A DNA stretch of 64,000 bases, taken from positions 1 through 64,000 of the IMG/VR virus record IMGVR_UViG_3300037041_001101, one strand, 5' to 3'. This stretch comes from a virus. Shown here in pieces: positions 1 through 7,739 of this stretch. Position 1 is the stretch's first letter. Every line of letters starts with the position of its first letter. The position numbers were made by a program, and so were the translations under genes. The notes under the pieces were generated by a model. It was not told where the DNA came from and did no database searches. It worked only from the letters and a program-made list of their open reading frames with translations.

Positions 1-110
1 AGTTTTTTTCTTTCCTCACCTAACGATTGTATCTCTTTATATTTTTCTTTAGCTATAGCTACAGAAAAATATAAAGAGATACAATCGTTAGGTGAGGAAA
101 GAAAAAAACT
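1..110. repeat. Near-perfect 110-bp palindrome at the window edge
   Basis: Positions 1-48 are the exact reverse complement of 63-110. The 14-nt centre is itself palindromic except for one mismatched pair (49/62). The right arm reads in frame with the downstream virion gene, so it is real coding sequence and the left arm is its mirror. This pattern is typical of a fold-back artefact at a contig end, but a hairpin telomere would look the same. The sequence alone cannot decide. Confidence 0.9.
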
Positions 111-3100
111 ATTTGACACAGCTTATAAGAAATATTTTAACTTAGCTGGTGAAGCAGAAGCAAGGAACACACAAGCAAGACATATGTTGTCTGAAGAAGA
201 AAGAAAAACAACGTCCCCATTATCTACATTGGATGTTTCTCCGGAAGAATATACAAACGTCGGTGAAGAAGAAGCTGATATTGTAGAAAGCAAAGAAGGT
301 GTAAAATACTCTTTATCTCCACGTGGAGAGCAAGGCCTAGCGTCTACTGAAGCGAGACGTGAGGCGGCTACACCTGCACCTAAAGTTAAGACACCAAGAA
401 CAACCGGTGAGAGTATCACACGTGGTATCGATATATTAGAGACCAGTCTGACCTCTTACGACTCAGCATGGATTAACAAGTTACGAAGAGATCTTGTTAA
501 ATCAGGTCTACCTGTTGAATCTATAACCAAACTGATGCTAAAAGCATCTCAGTCTCAAACCGTACATGCAGGCTCAGTGGCTGCTCAAGGGACGATACGC
601 GGTGGGTTAAAGAAGAACGACGTTACCGAGAAATGGGAAGCGTTTGATGTTGATAATAAGATGCCAAACGTGCGTCTTATGTTAGACGATATCGCTAAAG
701 ATAATGATAAGACATTCAAGCAAGTGGCAAATCAGTTCGGTGACATCATGGTTGCTAGTCGTATCTTCGAGCTTCGACAAAGACCTGCTCAGATTAAAGA
801 GAAGATCGATAGAGCAGATGAACGTATTGAAGCCGTCTCTAAAAAGATCGAAGAGCAAACCAGTGCTGAAGTTAAGATTGAGTTAAGAAAAGAGAAAGCA
901 AAAGAAGAGCGTATCAAAAAGAGTTTAGAAAAGAAGTACAAGAAAGCGTTAGACTTAGCTAACAATCAACACTTATCGGTAGAACAAGTTCAAGAACAAT
1001 TAGATGTGTTAGAGGATCATCCTGAGTATAAGAAACCGATGAACGAGTGGCGAGCAATTCGTAAGAATATGGTTGAGTTTTTGTTTGAAACTGAACGCTA
1101 CTCAAAAGCGCAAGCTGAGGCTTACCTTGACGCGATTGCGTACGTTCCATTCAATCGTATTATGGAGCAGAAAGATCCTGAAGCAGCCTATGCTACGATG
1201 TCACAAGGCCATGGTAAAGCGTCTGCTGGTCTTACTAAAGGTCAAACTGAATATGGTATAAAAGGATCGCTTAAAGAAGTCGATGATACGGTAACCAACA
1301 TGGAAAAGTGGGTTATGAATAGTTTTGTTAAAGGGATTAACGCATCTAAAGCACGTGAGTTGATGCAACTCTCTTTAACGAATATGCCTGAAGGTACGGT
1401 AACAGAACTAGGAACTAACCCTAAGAACAAAGAAGGTGCGGTTAATGTCTATTATAACGGTAAGAAATATTATTTCCGTTATGCTGATCCGTTACTTCCT
1501 TTTTGTTTTAACGGTGTCAATCCTGTCGCACTACCTGCTCTAAAGTTCGGTGCGAAGTTTGCGAACAAGTTAAGACAGTTCATCGTATTGAATCCTTTGT
1601 TCACTGTATCTCAGTTGCCTCAAGATACGTTCTCAGCGATGTTCTCATCTGGGTTGAGAAATCCTTTTATGTTGCCTTTTGAAACGCTAAAAGAGTTTGG
1701 TAAAACTTTAGCGAGCACATCGGCTACCCATGAGAAACTAAAAGGACGGGGTGTTGTTGGGCAGAGAGATTTCATGGATGATGTCACCAAGAGCATCCAT
1801 GATATTGCGTACAATCAACACTCGGAAACAAAAGGCGTTGGTGCCAGTATCTTAAGAGGTCTTAATCATTTCTCTATGGCAGGTGATAACGCGTTGCGTC
1901 AAGCCATCTATAACAGAACGATGAAAGAGCTTAAGAACAGACCGGATGCCGATGCGATAGCTACCGAACGAGCCTTAGAAGTGATTAACTTCCGTAGACG
2001 TGGTGCAAGTGCTACTGCCGATATGATACGTCAGGTTACTCCGTTCTTAGGTGCATACCTGCAAGCGCAACGCGTTGCGTTTAACACCTTGTCAGGACGA
2101 GGTATAGCCCCGTCAGAACGCAAAGAAGCATTAGCAACACTAGCACTCACCACTGCTCAAGTTATCGCTATGACGTTCGTTTATAACGGTCTGTTAGATG
2201 ATGACGATGAGTTTAAAAAGAAGAACGCGAGAGAAAAAGATACTCGACTCTTCCTAATGGGATCTAAAGCTAACTTCACTATGCCACTACGACCTGATGT
2301 GTTCTCATTCCCGTTCGTGTTAGGCAACCACGCGTATCGCGCTATGCTCGATAAGGGTACTGAGAATCCAGAAGTCGCAAGACGAGCAATGAAAGATGCG
2401 TTCTTAGCGGCAGTGGTGGGTATGCCGATGGGTCCTACGATTATCAAACCTATCGTAGAAGTTGCAATCGATCATGATTGGTTTACAGGAAGAAGTCTTA
2501 TTCCTCAAAGGCTAGAAGGTTTTGATAAAGAACTTCAATACACAGATGGCACATCCGAGATCGCTAAGATGTTGGGCAAAACCGGTTATATTTCTCCAAT
2601 AGCAGTTGATCATTTGGTAAAAGGCTTCTTTGGTTATGTGGGTGGAGCAACTCTAAGTTTAACCGATATAGCGTTACGCGCATCGATGGATCTTCCTTAC
2701 GCGAGCAAAGCTGTGTACGGTAAAGATATCAATGATATACCTGGCATATCTCCACTCTACGCAAGAGAAAACAAACCGCAAATTATTGATAGCTTTTTTA
2801 AATTCAATGCGGAGGTTGATAAAACTCACCGCACATATAGTGAATATAAGAAGACTGGAAGACGAGAAGAAGCGAGAGAGTATAAAACAGAAGGCCTTAA
2901 CAAACTGTTGCTGAACGACAGAGTTCGTAAAGACTTGCACCACATGTCAACTAAGGTGAGTGATCTGAAAGAGAAACGAAGAAAGATAATGGAGACACCT
3001 AATGAAAGGATATCTCCAGAAGCTAAGAAAGAAAGAGTTGATAAGATTGATGAACGTATCTTACACGTGATTAAGAACATAGATCGACTGCAAGGTCGGG

Positions 3101-3111
3101 TGTACAAATAA
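1..3111 (+). CDS. Giant polyvalent virion/ejection protein, C-terminal part (5' incomplete)
   Basis: The frame is open back to base 1; the first ATG is at 184, but in-frame sequence before it (FNLAGEAEARN at about 139-171) matches the conserved lead-in to the last domain of phage 'large polyvalent proteins', so 184 is not the true start. Counting from 184, residues about 205-275 form a charged coiled coil and about 450-850 are hydrophobic and helical, resembling the LPD38-type domain that ends these proteins. Such proteins are several thousand residues long, are carried in the virion and enter the cell with the DNA. It is probably the end of the gene that starts at 61681. The first 20 or so codons lie in the palindrome and are unreliable. 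A terminator follows directly. Confidence 0.8.
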   Translation, partial: SFFLSSPNDCISLYFSLAIATEKYKEIQSLGEERKKLFDTAYKKYFNLAGEAEARNTQARHMLSEEERKTTSPLSTLDVSPEEYTNVGEEEADIVESKEGVKYSLSPRGEQGLASTEARREAATPAPKVKTPRTTGESITRGIDILETSLTSYDSAWINKLRRDLVKSGLPVESITKLMLKASQSQTVHAGSVAAQGTIRGGLKKNDVTEKWEAFDVDNKMPNVRLMLDDIAKDNDKTFKQVANQFGDIMVASRIFELRQRPAQIKEKIDRADERIEAVSKKIEEQTSAEVKIELRKEKAKEERIKKSLEKKYKKALDLANNQHLSVEQVQEQLDVLEDHPEYKKPMNEWRAIRKNMVEFLFETERYSKAQAEAYLDAIAYVPFNRIMEQKDPEAAYATMSQGHGKASAGLTKGQTEYGIKGSLKEVDDTVTNMEKWVMNSFVKGINASKARELMQLSLTNMPEGTVTELGTNPKNKEGAVNVYYNGKKYYFRYADPLLPFCFNGVNPVALPALKFGAKFANKLRQFIVLNPLFTVSQLPQDTFSAMFSSGLRNPFMLPFETLKEFGKTLASTSATHEKLKGRGVVGQRDFMDDVTKSIHDIAYNQHSETKGVGASILRGLNHFSMAGDNALRQAIYNRTMKELKNRPDADAIATERALEVINFRRRGASATADMIRQVTPFLGAYLQAQRVAFNTLSGRGIAPSERKEALATLALTTAQVIAMTFVYNGLLDDDDEFKKKNAREKDTRLFLMGSKANFTMPLRPDVFSFPFVLGNHAYRAMLDKGTENPEVARRAMKDAFLAAVVGMPMGPTIIKPIVEVAIDHDWFTGRSLIPQRLEGFDKELQYTDGTSEIAKMLGKTGYISPIAVDHLVKGFFGYVGGATLSLTDIALRASMDLPYASKAVYGKDINDIPGISPLYARENKPQIIDSFFKFNAEVDKTHRTYSEYKKTGRREEAREYKTEGLNKLLLNDRVRKDLHHMSTKVSDLKEKRRKIMETPNERISPEAKKERVDKIDERILHVIKNIDRLQGRVYK

Positions 3112-3117
3112 AACTGA

Positions 3118-3137
3118 GGGGTCGAAAGACCCCTTTT
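3118..3137 (+). terminator. Rho-independent terminator after the late operon
   Basis: Stem GGGGTC / GACCCC with a GAAA tetraloop (3118-3133) followed by TTTT. It lies 7 bp after the stop of the polyvalent gene and 7 bp before the convergent minus-strand operon ends, so it closes the late transcript. Confidence 0.9.
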
Positions 3138-3143
3138 CTTTAC

Positions 3144-3314
3144 TCAAATTTCATCGTAGGCTTCTTCGTGCTCATCCTCGGTATACACATAAAAACGAGA
3201 GACATACACGAATAGCCATGTGAACGCCCAACCCTCCTCATCACTGGTAATCCAAGGGAAGATGCCCCAATTACTGATGTGCCGTACACCCCATTCCCAC
3301 ATGATAAAAGTCAT
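3144..3314 (-). CDS. Small hypothetical protein (56 aa)
   Basis: Unrecognised. Its ATG overlaps the thyX stop in an ATGA arrangement, which supports translation by coupling. The product is rich in Trp and aromatic residues in its first two thirds and ends in an acidic Glu/Asp tail. It is the last gene of the leftward operon and ends just before the convergent terminator. Confidence 0.6.
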   Translation of the reverse strand: MTFIMWEWGVRHISNWGIFPWITSDEEGWAFTWLFVYVSRFYVYTEDEHEEAYDEI

Positions 3315-3877
3315 TCTGATTCTCCGAAGATAAGTGGTGCTACTGCTTGCAGTTGACGTTGGATTTCTAGTGCAACTTCTCGCACCTCAGATTGCGCAGA
3401 AGGTGTACTCCTTAGTTTGATGAAATCGCGTAGTGCTTGATAATTACCTGTCATGTACAACTCTGTTTCCTGCGCCTGTGGTAAGAAATAACGCGCGTCT
3501 TGTTTGCTCATTCCGTCAGCACGTAGCTCGTCGTATAAATCTTTGGCATCAGAATTATGACTGTGTATCTTTATCTTGCTGGTCGCGCTGAGTTTATCAA
3601 AACCTTCAGGTAGAATGAACTCGGCATCCGACTCATCACAGTAGCGCGAACTGCGTACAAGGTAAGATAAGTGAACACTCCTTGTTAACTGAGCGAGGCA
3701 TACACGACTGATTCCTTCAATTTTAAATACAGCCATGCCGAAACGCAAACAACTTAAATGCCCAACGTCAATTATGTGTTTTAATCTTTTCTCGTCATTC
3801 CCTTCTCGCCCATAACAGATACCTGAGTATTTCCCAATCAATATTGGATCTGTATATTGCTCTAAAGTTACTTTCAT
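3311..3877 (-). CDS. thyX: Flavin-dependent thymidylate synthase ThyX
   Basis: ThyX methylates dUMP to dTMP using methylene-tetrahydrofolate, NAD(P)H and FAD. The protein (188 aa) is close to the usual size. The C-terminal half is typical: ARYFLPQAQ, then TGNYQALRDFIKLR, then AQSEVREVA. The flavin-binding signature is altered: where family members read RHR followed seven residues later by Ser, this reads RSVHLSYLVRSSRY, so the His and second Arg are replaced by Ser and Val. I place the start at the ATG at 3877, which overlaps the stop of the upstream small gene (ATGA); an in-frame GTG lies 9 bp upstream. With dcd nearby it forms a dTTP supply module. Confidence 0.9.
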   Translation of the reverse strand: MKVTLEQYTDPILIGKYSGICYGREGNDEKRLKHIIDVGHLSCLRFGMAVFKIEGISRVCLAQLTRSVHLSYLVRSSRYCDESDAEFILPEGFDKLSATSKIKIHSHNSDAKDLYDELRADGMSKQDARYFLPQAQETELYMTGNYQALRDFIKLRSTPSAQSEVREVALEIQRQLQAVAPLIFGESE

Positions 3878-4023
3878 TTTATACACCCTCGTTCTGGTTT
3901 TATATCTTCTAATATTTTGTAAGTATGCTTACAATCTTCACACACCTTTGAGTTAAAACTGTAATACATTTGAAACGTGGTACATTTGTGCGGATAGAGC
4001 CACTCTATTATTTTTTTAATCAT
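3874..4023 (-). CDS. Small Cys-containing protein (49 aa), putative zinc knuckle
   Basis: Not recognised. It begins within the last bases of the HNH gene and ends in an ATGA overlap with thyX, so it is coupled on both sides. An HKC near the N-terminus and a CEDCKHTY motif in the middle could bind a metal. A GAGGG sequence near its 3' end serves as the ribosome binding site of thyX. Confidence 0.55.
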   Translation of the reverse strand: MIKKIIEWLYPHKCTTFQMYYSFNSKVCEDCKHTYKILEDIKPERGCIK

Positions 4024-4516
4024 CTTTGTTCTCGATCCAGAAGTTGTGATACTGCCGTTTTGCGGCTATATAAGCTGTTGAAGCTTCTTCGGCAGTATTG
4101 AAAAGTCCAAGGTGTTTGCTTTTACCGTTGAGCATTATTTGGGCTCGCCATTTTTTACTTGGCGTATACCAACTGACTCCTAATAACCCACAACCATTAG
4201 TCTTGTACGGTTTCGATTTGTTATGCTGATTTTGTTGCTCTGTTGCGACACGTAAATTGACAATAGAATTATCTCTCGGATTTTCATTTTTGTGATCTAA
4301 AAATGTTTCTGGAAATTCCCCATGTATATATAACCATGCTAGACGATGGGCTCGATATTTTTTGCGGTCAATTTCAATATTAATATAACCAGAAGCATGT
4401 TTACTTCCGGCAATAGAACCTTTCTTTGCAGTGCTGCTTCTTTGCGTAAGATTAGTGAAGATTCCCGTATCTGGATCGTAATGTAAAATTTGTTTTAGTT
4501 TTTCTTGTGTAAGCAT
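4016..4516 (-). CDS. HNH homing endonuclease with AP2 DNA-binding domain
   Basis: A free-standing homing endonuclease of the HNH/AP2 type (166 aa). The order is a short N-terminal region (YDPDTGIFTNL), an HNH core of the HNH_3 type (HRLAWLYIHGEFP, LDHKNENPRDNSIVNLR), and a C-terminal AP2-like domain (GLLGVSWYTPSKKWRAQI, then HLGLFNTAEEASTAY). Such proteins cut a DNA site and spread their own gene. The start at 4516 is chosen because a strong GGAGG lies 8 bp upstream; an in-frame start 42 bp further up lacks one. It sits between DUF3310 and thyX as an insert in the operon. Confidence 0.9.
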   Translation of the reverse strand: MLTQEKLKQILHYDPDTGIFTNLTQRSSTAKKGSIAGSKHASGYINIEIDRKKYRAHRLAWLYIHGEFPETFLDHKNENPRDNSIVNLRVATEQQNQHNKSKPYKTNGCGLLGVSWYTPSKKWRAQIMLNGKSKHLGLFNTAEEASTAYIAAKRQYHNFWIENKDD

Positions 4517-4617
4517 TTTGATACCTCCAGTTAAGGTCAGTGAAAGGTGAGTGGTCAACGCTTACTGAAGGCGTGTTCGGTTTGCATACCTAGACCACAG
4601 TTACAATTATATCTCAT

Positions 4618-4983
4618 CTAAATATTCGTTTCCAACTTTTTAATTTCTCGTGCCAAATAAAATTGAGCTTTTTTTAGATCCTCTATCTTGTTCGCCTTAT
4701 AGCCTGATCGGCTCACATATTTTATTACGTTCGCCAAATTCCAGTTTGTATCAAACCCTTTCGCTTCGATATAATCAATAACCTCAATACCCCCATGAGT
4801 ATAGTGTGATGGTTTATTAATAGGGTCGCCATCCACTTGTTTATCGTTTGCTCGTGCTTCTTTTAAGATCCATTGTGGCTTCACATTTGTTTCTTCGTTT
4901 ATCATCGCATAATCCTTAAATTGTTTTGGGTAATGCCACAAATTAATTGGGGGCATTGTAAAGTCTGCCCAAATTATAGTCAT
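4618..4983 (-). CDS. DUF3310 family protein (121 aa)
   Basis: The C-terminal 70 residues carry the DUF3310 pattern: NKPSHYTHGGIEVIDYIEA, then WNLANVIKYVSRSGYK, then EDLKKAQFYLAREIKKL. The family is common in phage replication modules, and its activity is not established (it is sometimes labelled nucleotide-kinase-like). The start at 4983 is supported by an ATGA overlap with the upstream zinc-finger gene. Confidence 0.85.
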   Translation of the reverse strand: MTIIWADFTMPPINLWHYPKQFKDYAMINEETNVKPQWILKEARANDKQVDGDPINKPSHYTHGGIEVIDYIEAKGFDTNWNLANVIKYVSRSGYKANKIEDLKKAQFYLAREIKKLETNI

Positions 4984-5168
4984 AACTCACTCGCGTCTCG
5001 ACATTCTATGGAGCACCATCGTCTACCATCTTCGACAGGTGCGTTGCATTCCCAGCACTGCCTCGACTCGTTCTGATACGGGTTGACCACGTTTTGTTTA
5101 ACCATCTCGATCTGCTTATCTAAAATTAATTGTGCTTGATCATTCGCTAAATCAGCAATATCTGCCAT
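4980..5168 (-). CDS. Small DksA/TraR-like C4 zinc-finger protein (62 aa)
   Basis: The N-terminus (MADIADLANDQAQLILDKQI) and a four-cysteine cluster, CWEC ... WCSIEC, match the short TraR/DksA-type phage proteins. By family, such proteins can bind in the RNA polymerase secondary channel and change promoter choice; that role is inferred here. I use the ATG at 5168, which has GAGAAAA upstream, rather than a GTG 12 bp earlier. It is translationally coupled to the DUF3310 gene. Confidence 0.65.
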   Translation of the reverse strand: MADIADLANDQAQLILDKQIEMVKQNVVNPYQNESRQCWECNAPVEDGRRWCSIECRDASEL

Positions 5169-5265
5169 AACTTTTCTCACATGCTTTGAAAGGGTTAATC
5201 GGAGGGATAGTAATTATAACAATCCAGTCCTCCGACCTCTGTTTGTTCGTTTTCTTATTTGCCAT
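5152..5265 (-). CDS. Possible small basic protein (37 aa)
   Basis: The ATG follows the dCTP deaminase stop immediately (TAAATG) and the frame overlaps the next gene by 17 bp. The product is basic and ends in a Cys. It resembles nothing I know; only its position supports it. Confidence 0.35.
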   Translation of the reverse strand: MANKKTNKQRSEDWIVIITIPPINPFKACEKSYGRYC

Positions 5266-5799
5266 TTAGCGTAAGCCTTTTGATTCAGTCACACCGCGCT
5301 GATTATTGTACTGTCCCATTACCGCATAACTCTTCTCAGCGGGAACAGGTTCGTGTCTGAAGAATACCATCTGACCAATACCCATACCTGGCGTTAACCA
5401 TAAAATGTGATTGTTAGTCATGTTCTTTAGCTCTAAGGTCAGTTTAGAATCGGACCACGTTGCGTCACAAAATCCCGCGTTGAGATGTTCAAGACCATTC
5501 CGCGCCATGCTCGACTTTAATTTATACTCGCAGCTGATATCGTCAGGCAGATTGAAATACTCCCTGCTAGACGCAAGGATAAACTCACCTGGAGCAAGCG
5601 CATAACCTTCGTCAATATTCAAAGAGATCATGTTGATATTGTCTTTGGCGATCAAGTCTACTATTTTACCATGTGTTGACTCTATTTTAATATCGTTATC
5701 CAACGTAATATCAATCGAAGCGCCATTCACTCTGCTCAGATCCGCTGTGATAACGCCTCGTTTAACAAGCTCTACCAATTCATCATGTGATAACAACAT
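5266..5799 (-). CDS. dcd: dCTP deaminase / dUTPase family protein
   Basis: Converts dCTP to dUTP (some members continue to dUMP), the substrate for ThyX. The protein is 177 aa, close to the usual 170-190. The conserved core is intact: SSMARNGLEHLNAGFCDATW followed by LTLELKN, where the Glu is the catalytic base by family comparison, then PGMGIGQMVFF. The C-terminal QYNNQRGVTESKGLR matches the flexible lid that closes over the triphosphate. Its start overlaps the upstream stop by one base (TAATG). Confidence 0.92.
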   Translation of the reverse strand: MLLSHDELVELVKRGVITADLSRVNGASIDITLDNDIKIESTHGKIVDLIAKDNINMISLNIDEGYALAPGEFILASSREYFNLPDDISCEYKLKSSMARNGLEHLNAGFCDATWSDSKLTLELKNMTNNHILWLTPGMGIGQMVFFRHEPVPAEKSYAVMGQYNNQRGVTESKGLR

Positions 5800-6086
5800 T
5801 ATTTTAATTCCTCTAATTTTACTGTAAGTGCTCGTATATCATGAGTCAAGCGTTTATGGAAAGCCTCTTCACTATCATCAGTTGACAATAGCCAATCGAT
5901 CCTACTTGTGTAGGCGTGTGCTAAGGTTAGAAACCTTACTGCCTGTTTAAATGCATTTATGGTTTCTTCAGTGTACCGATCATAACCAAAATACTCTGGG
6001 TTGGTATCATTAAGTATCACTTGCTCGATATCAAAGATGATGTCGGTAATGTAATGTTGTTTGTAATCAAAATATCCACCACTCAT
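5799..6086 (-). CDS. Conserved phage protein of unknown function (95 aa)
   Basis: The MSGGYFDY opening, a central YTEETINAFKQAVRFLTLAHAYTSR helix and a following DWLLSTDDSEEAF segment are typical of a widespread small phage protein without assigned function. It overlaps its neighbours on both sides (ATGA upstream, TAATG downstream). Confidence 0.75.
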   Translation of the reverse strand: MSGGYFDYKQHYITDIIFDIEQVILNDTNPEYFGYDRYTEETINAFKQAVRFLTLAHAYTSRIDWLLSTDDSEEAFHKRLTHDIRALTVKLEELK

Positions 6087-6241
6087 TCTTTTATCTCCTC
6101 AAAATCTTCATCTAAAATTTTCTGGTTAATCATATCAATCTGTCCATCATCGTAACCCGTCTTGTAGATCAACTGGATGGAATTTAACAACGAATGCCCT
6201 CCAGCTTTCCATAATACATAACATTCCTCATCGGTCAGCAT
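6083..6241 (-). CDS. Small hypothetical protein (52 aa), paralogue of the upstream gene
   Basis: The ATG overlaps the upstream stop by one base (TAATG) and the stop overlaps the next ATG. The product shares a pattern with the adjacent 71-aa protein: LTDEE at the N-terminus, a Trp about 6 residues on, then GY-DG (GYDDGQID here, GYQDGVIK there). The two probably arose by duplication. Confidence 0.6.
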   Translation of the reverse strand: MLTDEECYVLWKAGGHSLLNSIQLIYKTGYDDGQIDMINQKILDEDFEEIKE

Positions 6242-6456
6242 TAGCGGTTCCTATTCTTTTGATACTCGTAATACTTAGCGTCACGTTCTTCTAAGGTGTC
6301 AAGGTTTTGCATATCACTAACCAGGTTACGAAGGCCATTCATCTCTTTGATCACACCATCTTGATATCCACGCTCGTAAGCGGCTTGAACTAACTGGTTA
6401 AATGTTGCGCCACTATCCCAGATCTCGCAGATCTCTTCATCGGTTAATTGTTTCAT
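6241..6456 (-). CDS. Hypothetical protein (71 aa), LTDEE...GYQDG type
   Basis: Unknown function. N-terminal QLTDEEICEIWDSG, central AAYERGYQDGVIKEM and a charged C-terminus. It is related to the 52-aa product downstream. The same logic (PLSDEK ... GYxxG) recurs in the mosaic family at 7-9 kb, so it may be a minimal member. Confidence 0.7.
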   Translation of the reverse strand: MKQLTDEEICEIWDSGATFNQLVQAAYERGYQDGVIKEMNGLRNLVSDMQNLDTLEERDAKYYEYQKNRNR

Positions 6457-6487
6457 CTTCTACCTCAATTTTATTGTTAAAATTTTA

Positions 6488-6679
6488 TTACTTTACAACC
6501 CAGTAATCCTCTTCTTCAATTTTATGTTTACAATCTTTGGGATTAAAGAACGAGTACGTGTAACGACCTTGCTCCTCATCTAACGGGATAGTTAAATACC
6601 GCATGCACGAGTTTCTAACCGCACAAATTCCATTTTCATCGCCCGTACAACGTGATATGTCTCTGCTTAAAGGTTTCAT
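6488..6679 (-). CDS. Cys-rich small protein (63 aa)
   Basis: Begins MKPLSRDISRCTGD and has four cysteines (RCTGD, GICAV, SCMRY, DCKHK), a pattern seen in small phage proteins that probably bind zinc. Function unknown. Its start overlaps the upstream stop (ATGA). Confidence 0.7.
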   Translation of the reverse strand: MKPLSRDISRCTGDENGICAVRNSCMRYLTIPLDEEQGRYTYSFFNPKDCKHKIEEEDYWVVK

Positions 6680-6987
6680 TTATCTAAGAGCGTGTTGTGC
6701 TCTTTCATGTACTTGTTGCGCTCTGCAATCATGCAGTCAGCTAGTTGATAAGCATCACAAGCAAGCTCTTTGATTACCGCTAGAGATTCCTCATCTCGTT
6801 CTTTACCAGTTACCACCCACTCTATTCCAGATACATAAAGCGATTGCATCGCCAGTCCTGCAAAGTGGTCTCTTAACGTCATTCCAGTATGTAAAGGCGA
6901 TTTGCCATGCTTTGACGTAACTCCAGAAGCAGGATTAAACGTGGTGTAACTTTCTCCTGATGGATATGCTGGTATATTTTTACTCAT
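6676..6987 (-). CDS. Conserved phage protein, 'TLRDHFAGLAMQSL' family (103 aa)
   Basis: The central motif MTLRDHFAGLAMQSL and the C-terminal AYQLADCMIAERNK are hallmarks of a common small phage protein of unknown function. The 67-aa product at 7462-7665 is a paralogue with the same two motifs but without the Ser/Gly-rich N-terminal extension. The ATG at 6987 is chosen because GGAGG lies 5 bp upstream; two GTGs just before it are in frame. Confidence 0.75.
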   Translation of the reverse strand: MSKNIPAYPSGESYTTFNPASGVTSKHGKSPLHTGMTLRDHFAGLAMQSLYVSGIEWVVTGKERDEESLAVIKELACDAYQLADCMIAERNKYMKEHNTLLDK

Positions 6988-7255
6988 CACCACCTCCAGT
7001 TATACCGTGTTCTTGCTCAATAGCCCGCGCCAACTCAAATACACCCGCTTTTTTTAAGTCTTTTTTATCTATATCGTGTACTCCTAGTTGAATTGCGACT
7101 GATAAAGCGATTTTTAAAAGTTTATCGTCACTTAAAGGTTTTTTTCTTGTATAAAGAGGTTGGCATGTTAAATCTAATTTGTAAGGAAAATTATGATAAT
7201 GCCAATCATCTGTAACAACTCGATATGTTCGCCAAGCAACAGGTTCTTTACTCAT
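6980..7255 (-). CDS. Mosaic 'EPVAW ... AIEQEHGI' protein (91 aa)
   Basis: Member of a local family built from the same parts: an SKEPVAW opening, QPLYTRKKPLSDDKL in the middle and ARAIEQEHGI near the end. Function unknown. It overlaps the next gene by 8 bp. The second of two adjacent ATGs is taken as start. Confidence 0.7.
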   Translation of the reverse strand: MSKEPVAWRTYRVVTDDWHYHNFPYKLDLTCQPLYTRKKPLSDDKLLKIALSVAIQLGVHDIDKKDLKKAGVFELARAIEQEHGITGGGDE

Positions 7256-7334
7256 CATCTGACCCTATCTTATAAATACGCCACAAATAAGCAAAAACAA
7301 TCCCTATCCCCAAACCTAATAAAAAACTATTCAT
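7248..7334 (-). CDS. Predicted single-pass membrane peptide (28 aa)
   Basis: A strong AGGAG lies 7 bp before the ATG. Residues 4-16 are hydrophobic (FLLGLGIGIVFAYLW), followed by a positive RIYK and an acidic tail, as expected for an inner-membrane peptide with its C-terminus inside. It starts directly after the stop of the 50-aa gene and runs into the next gene. Function unknown. Confidence 0.55.
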   Translation of the reverse strand: MNSFLLGLGIGIVFAYLWRIYKIGSDDE

Positions 7335-7487
7335 CTATTTACTCCTGATATATTGACTGGTGGTGCATCTACGCCATATTGGTTTGGGTAGTTTGATTAC
7401 AAACTTATAATCATTACTCATTCTTGCATTGAATAGGAAATACCCTATCCTCGTGCTGTCGTTATACTTCCCACGAATCTGAAACAT
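7335..7487 (-). CDS. Small basic hypothetical protein (50 aa)
   Basis: Starts inside the end of the upstream gene with AGGA 9 bp before the ATG and stops one base before the next ATG. Rich in Lys/Arg (KFVIKLPKPIWRR). Unrecognised; support is its fit between two coupled genes. Confidence 0.5.
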   Translation of the reverse strand: MFQIRGKYNDSTRIGYFLFNARMSNDYKFVIKLPKPIWRRCTTSQYIRSK

Positions 7488-7665
7488 TACTCAATTCCTC
7501 ATGCCTTTCTTTATGATGCTTGTTACGTTCTCTTATCATTGCGTCCGCCAGTTGATAATAATCCTTAACATCATCTTCATAATGGCTATGTCTTCCTGCA
7601 TGTAAAGCAGCCAATGATTGCATCGCCAGACCAGCAAAGTGATCGCGTAGTGTTATGTTACTCAT
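7462..7665 (-). CDS. 'TLRDHFAGLAMQSL' family protein, short paralogue (67 aa)
   Basis: Opens MSNITLRDHFAGLAMQSL and continues to YYQLADAMIRERNKHHKER. It shares both motifs with the 103-aa protein at 6676-6987. Function unknown. Its ATG overlaps the stop of the upstream 25-aa membrane peptide (ATGA). Confidence 0.75.
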   Translation of the reverse strand: MSNITLRDHFAGLAMQSLAALHAGRHSHYEDDVKDYYQLADAMIRERNKHHKERHEELSNVSDSWEV

Positions 7666-7739
7666 CGTTTACCCCCAAACCAAACTTCCCAAAACGCTAA
7701 CGTGGATATAATTATAAGAACCCAATCAACTTTACTCAT
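7662..7739 (-). CDS. Predicted single-pass membrane peptide (25 aa)
   Basis: AGGAG lies 6 bp upstream of the ATG, and the stop overlaps the next ATG (ATGA). Residues 5-18 (DWVLIIISTLAFWEVW) can span a membrane, with a basic GGKR end. Function unknown; one of three such peptides in this operon. Confidence 0.5.
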   Translation of the reverse strand: MSKVDWVLIIISTLAFWEVWFGGKR

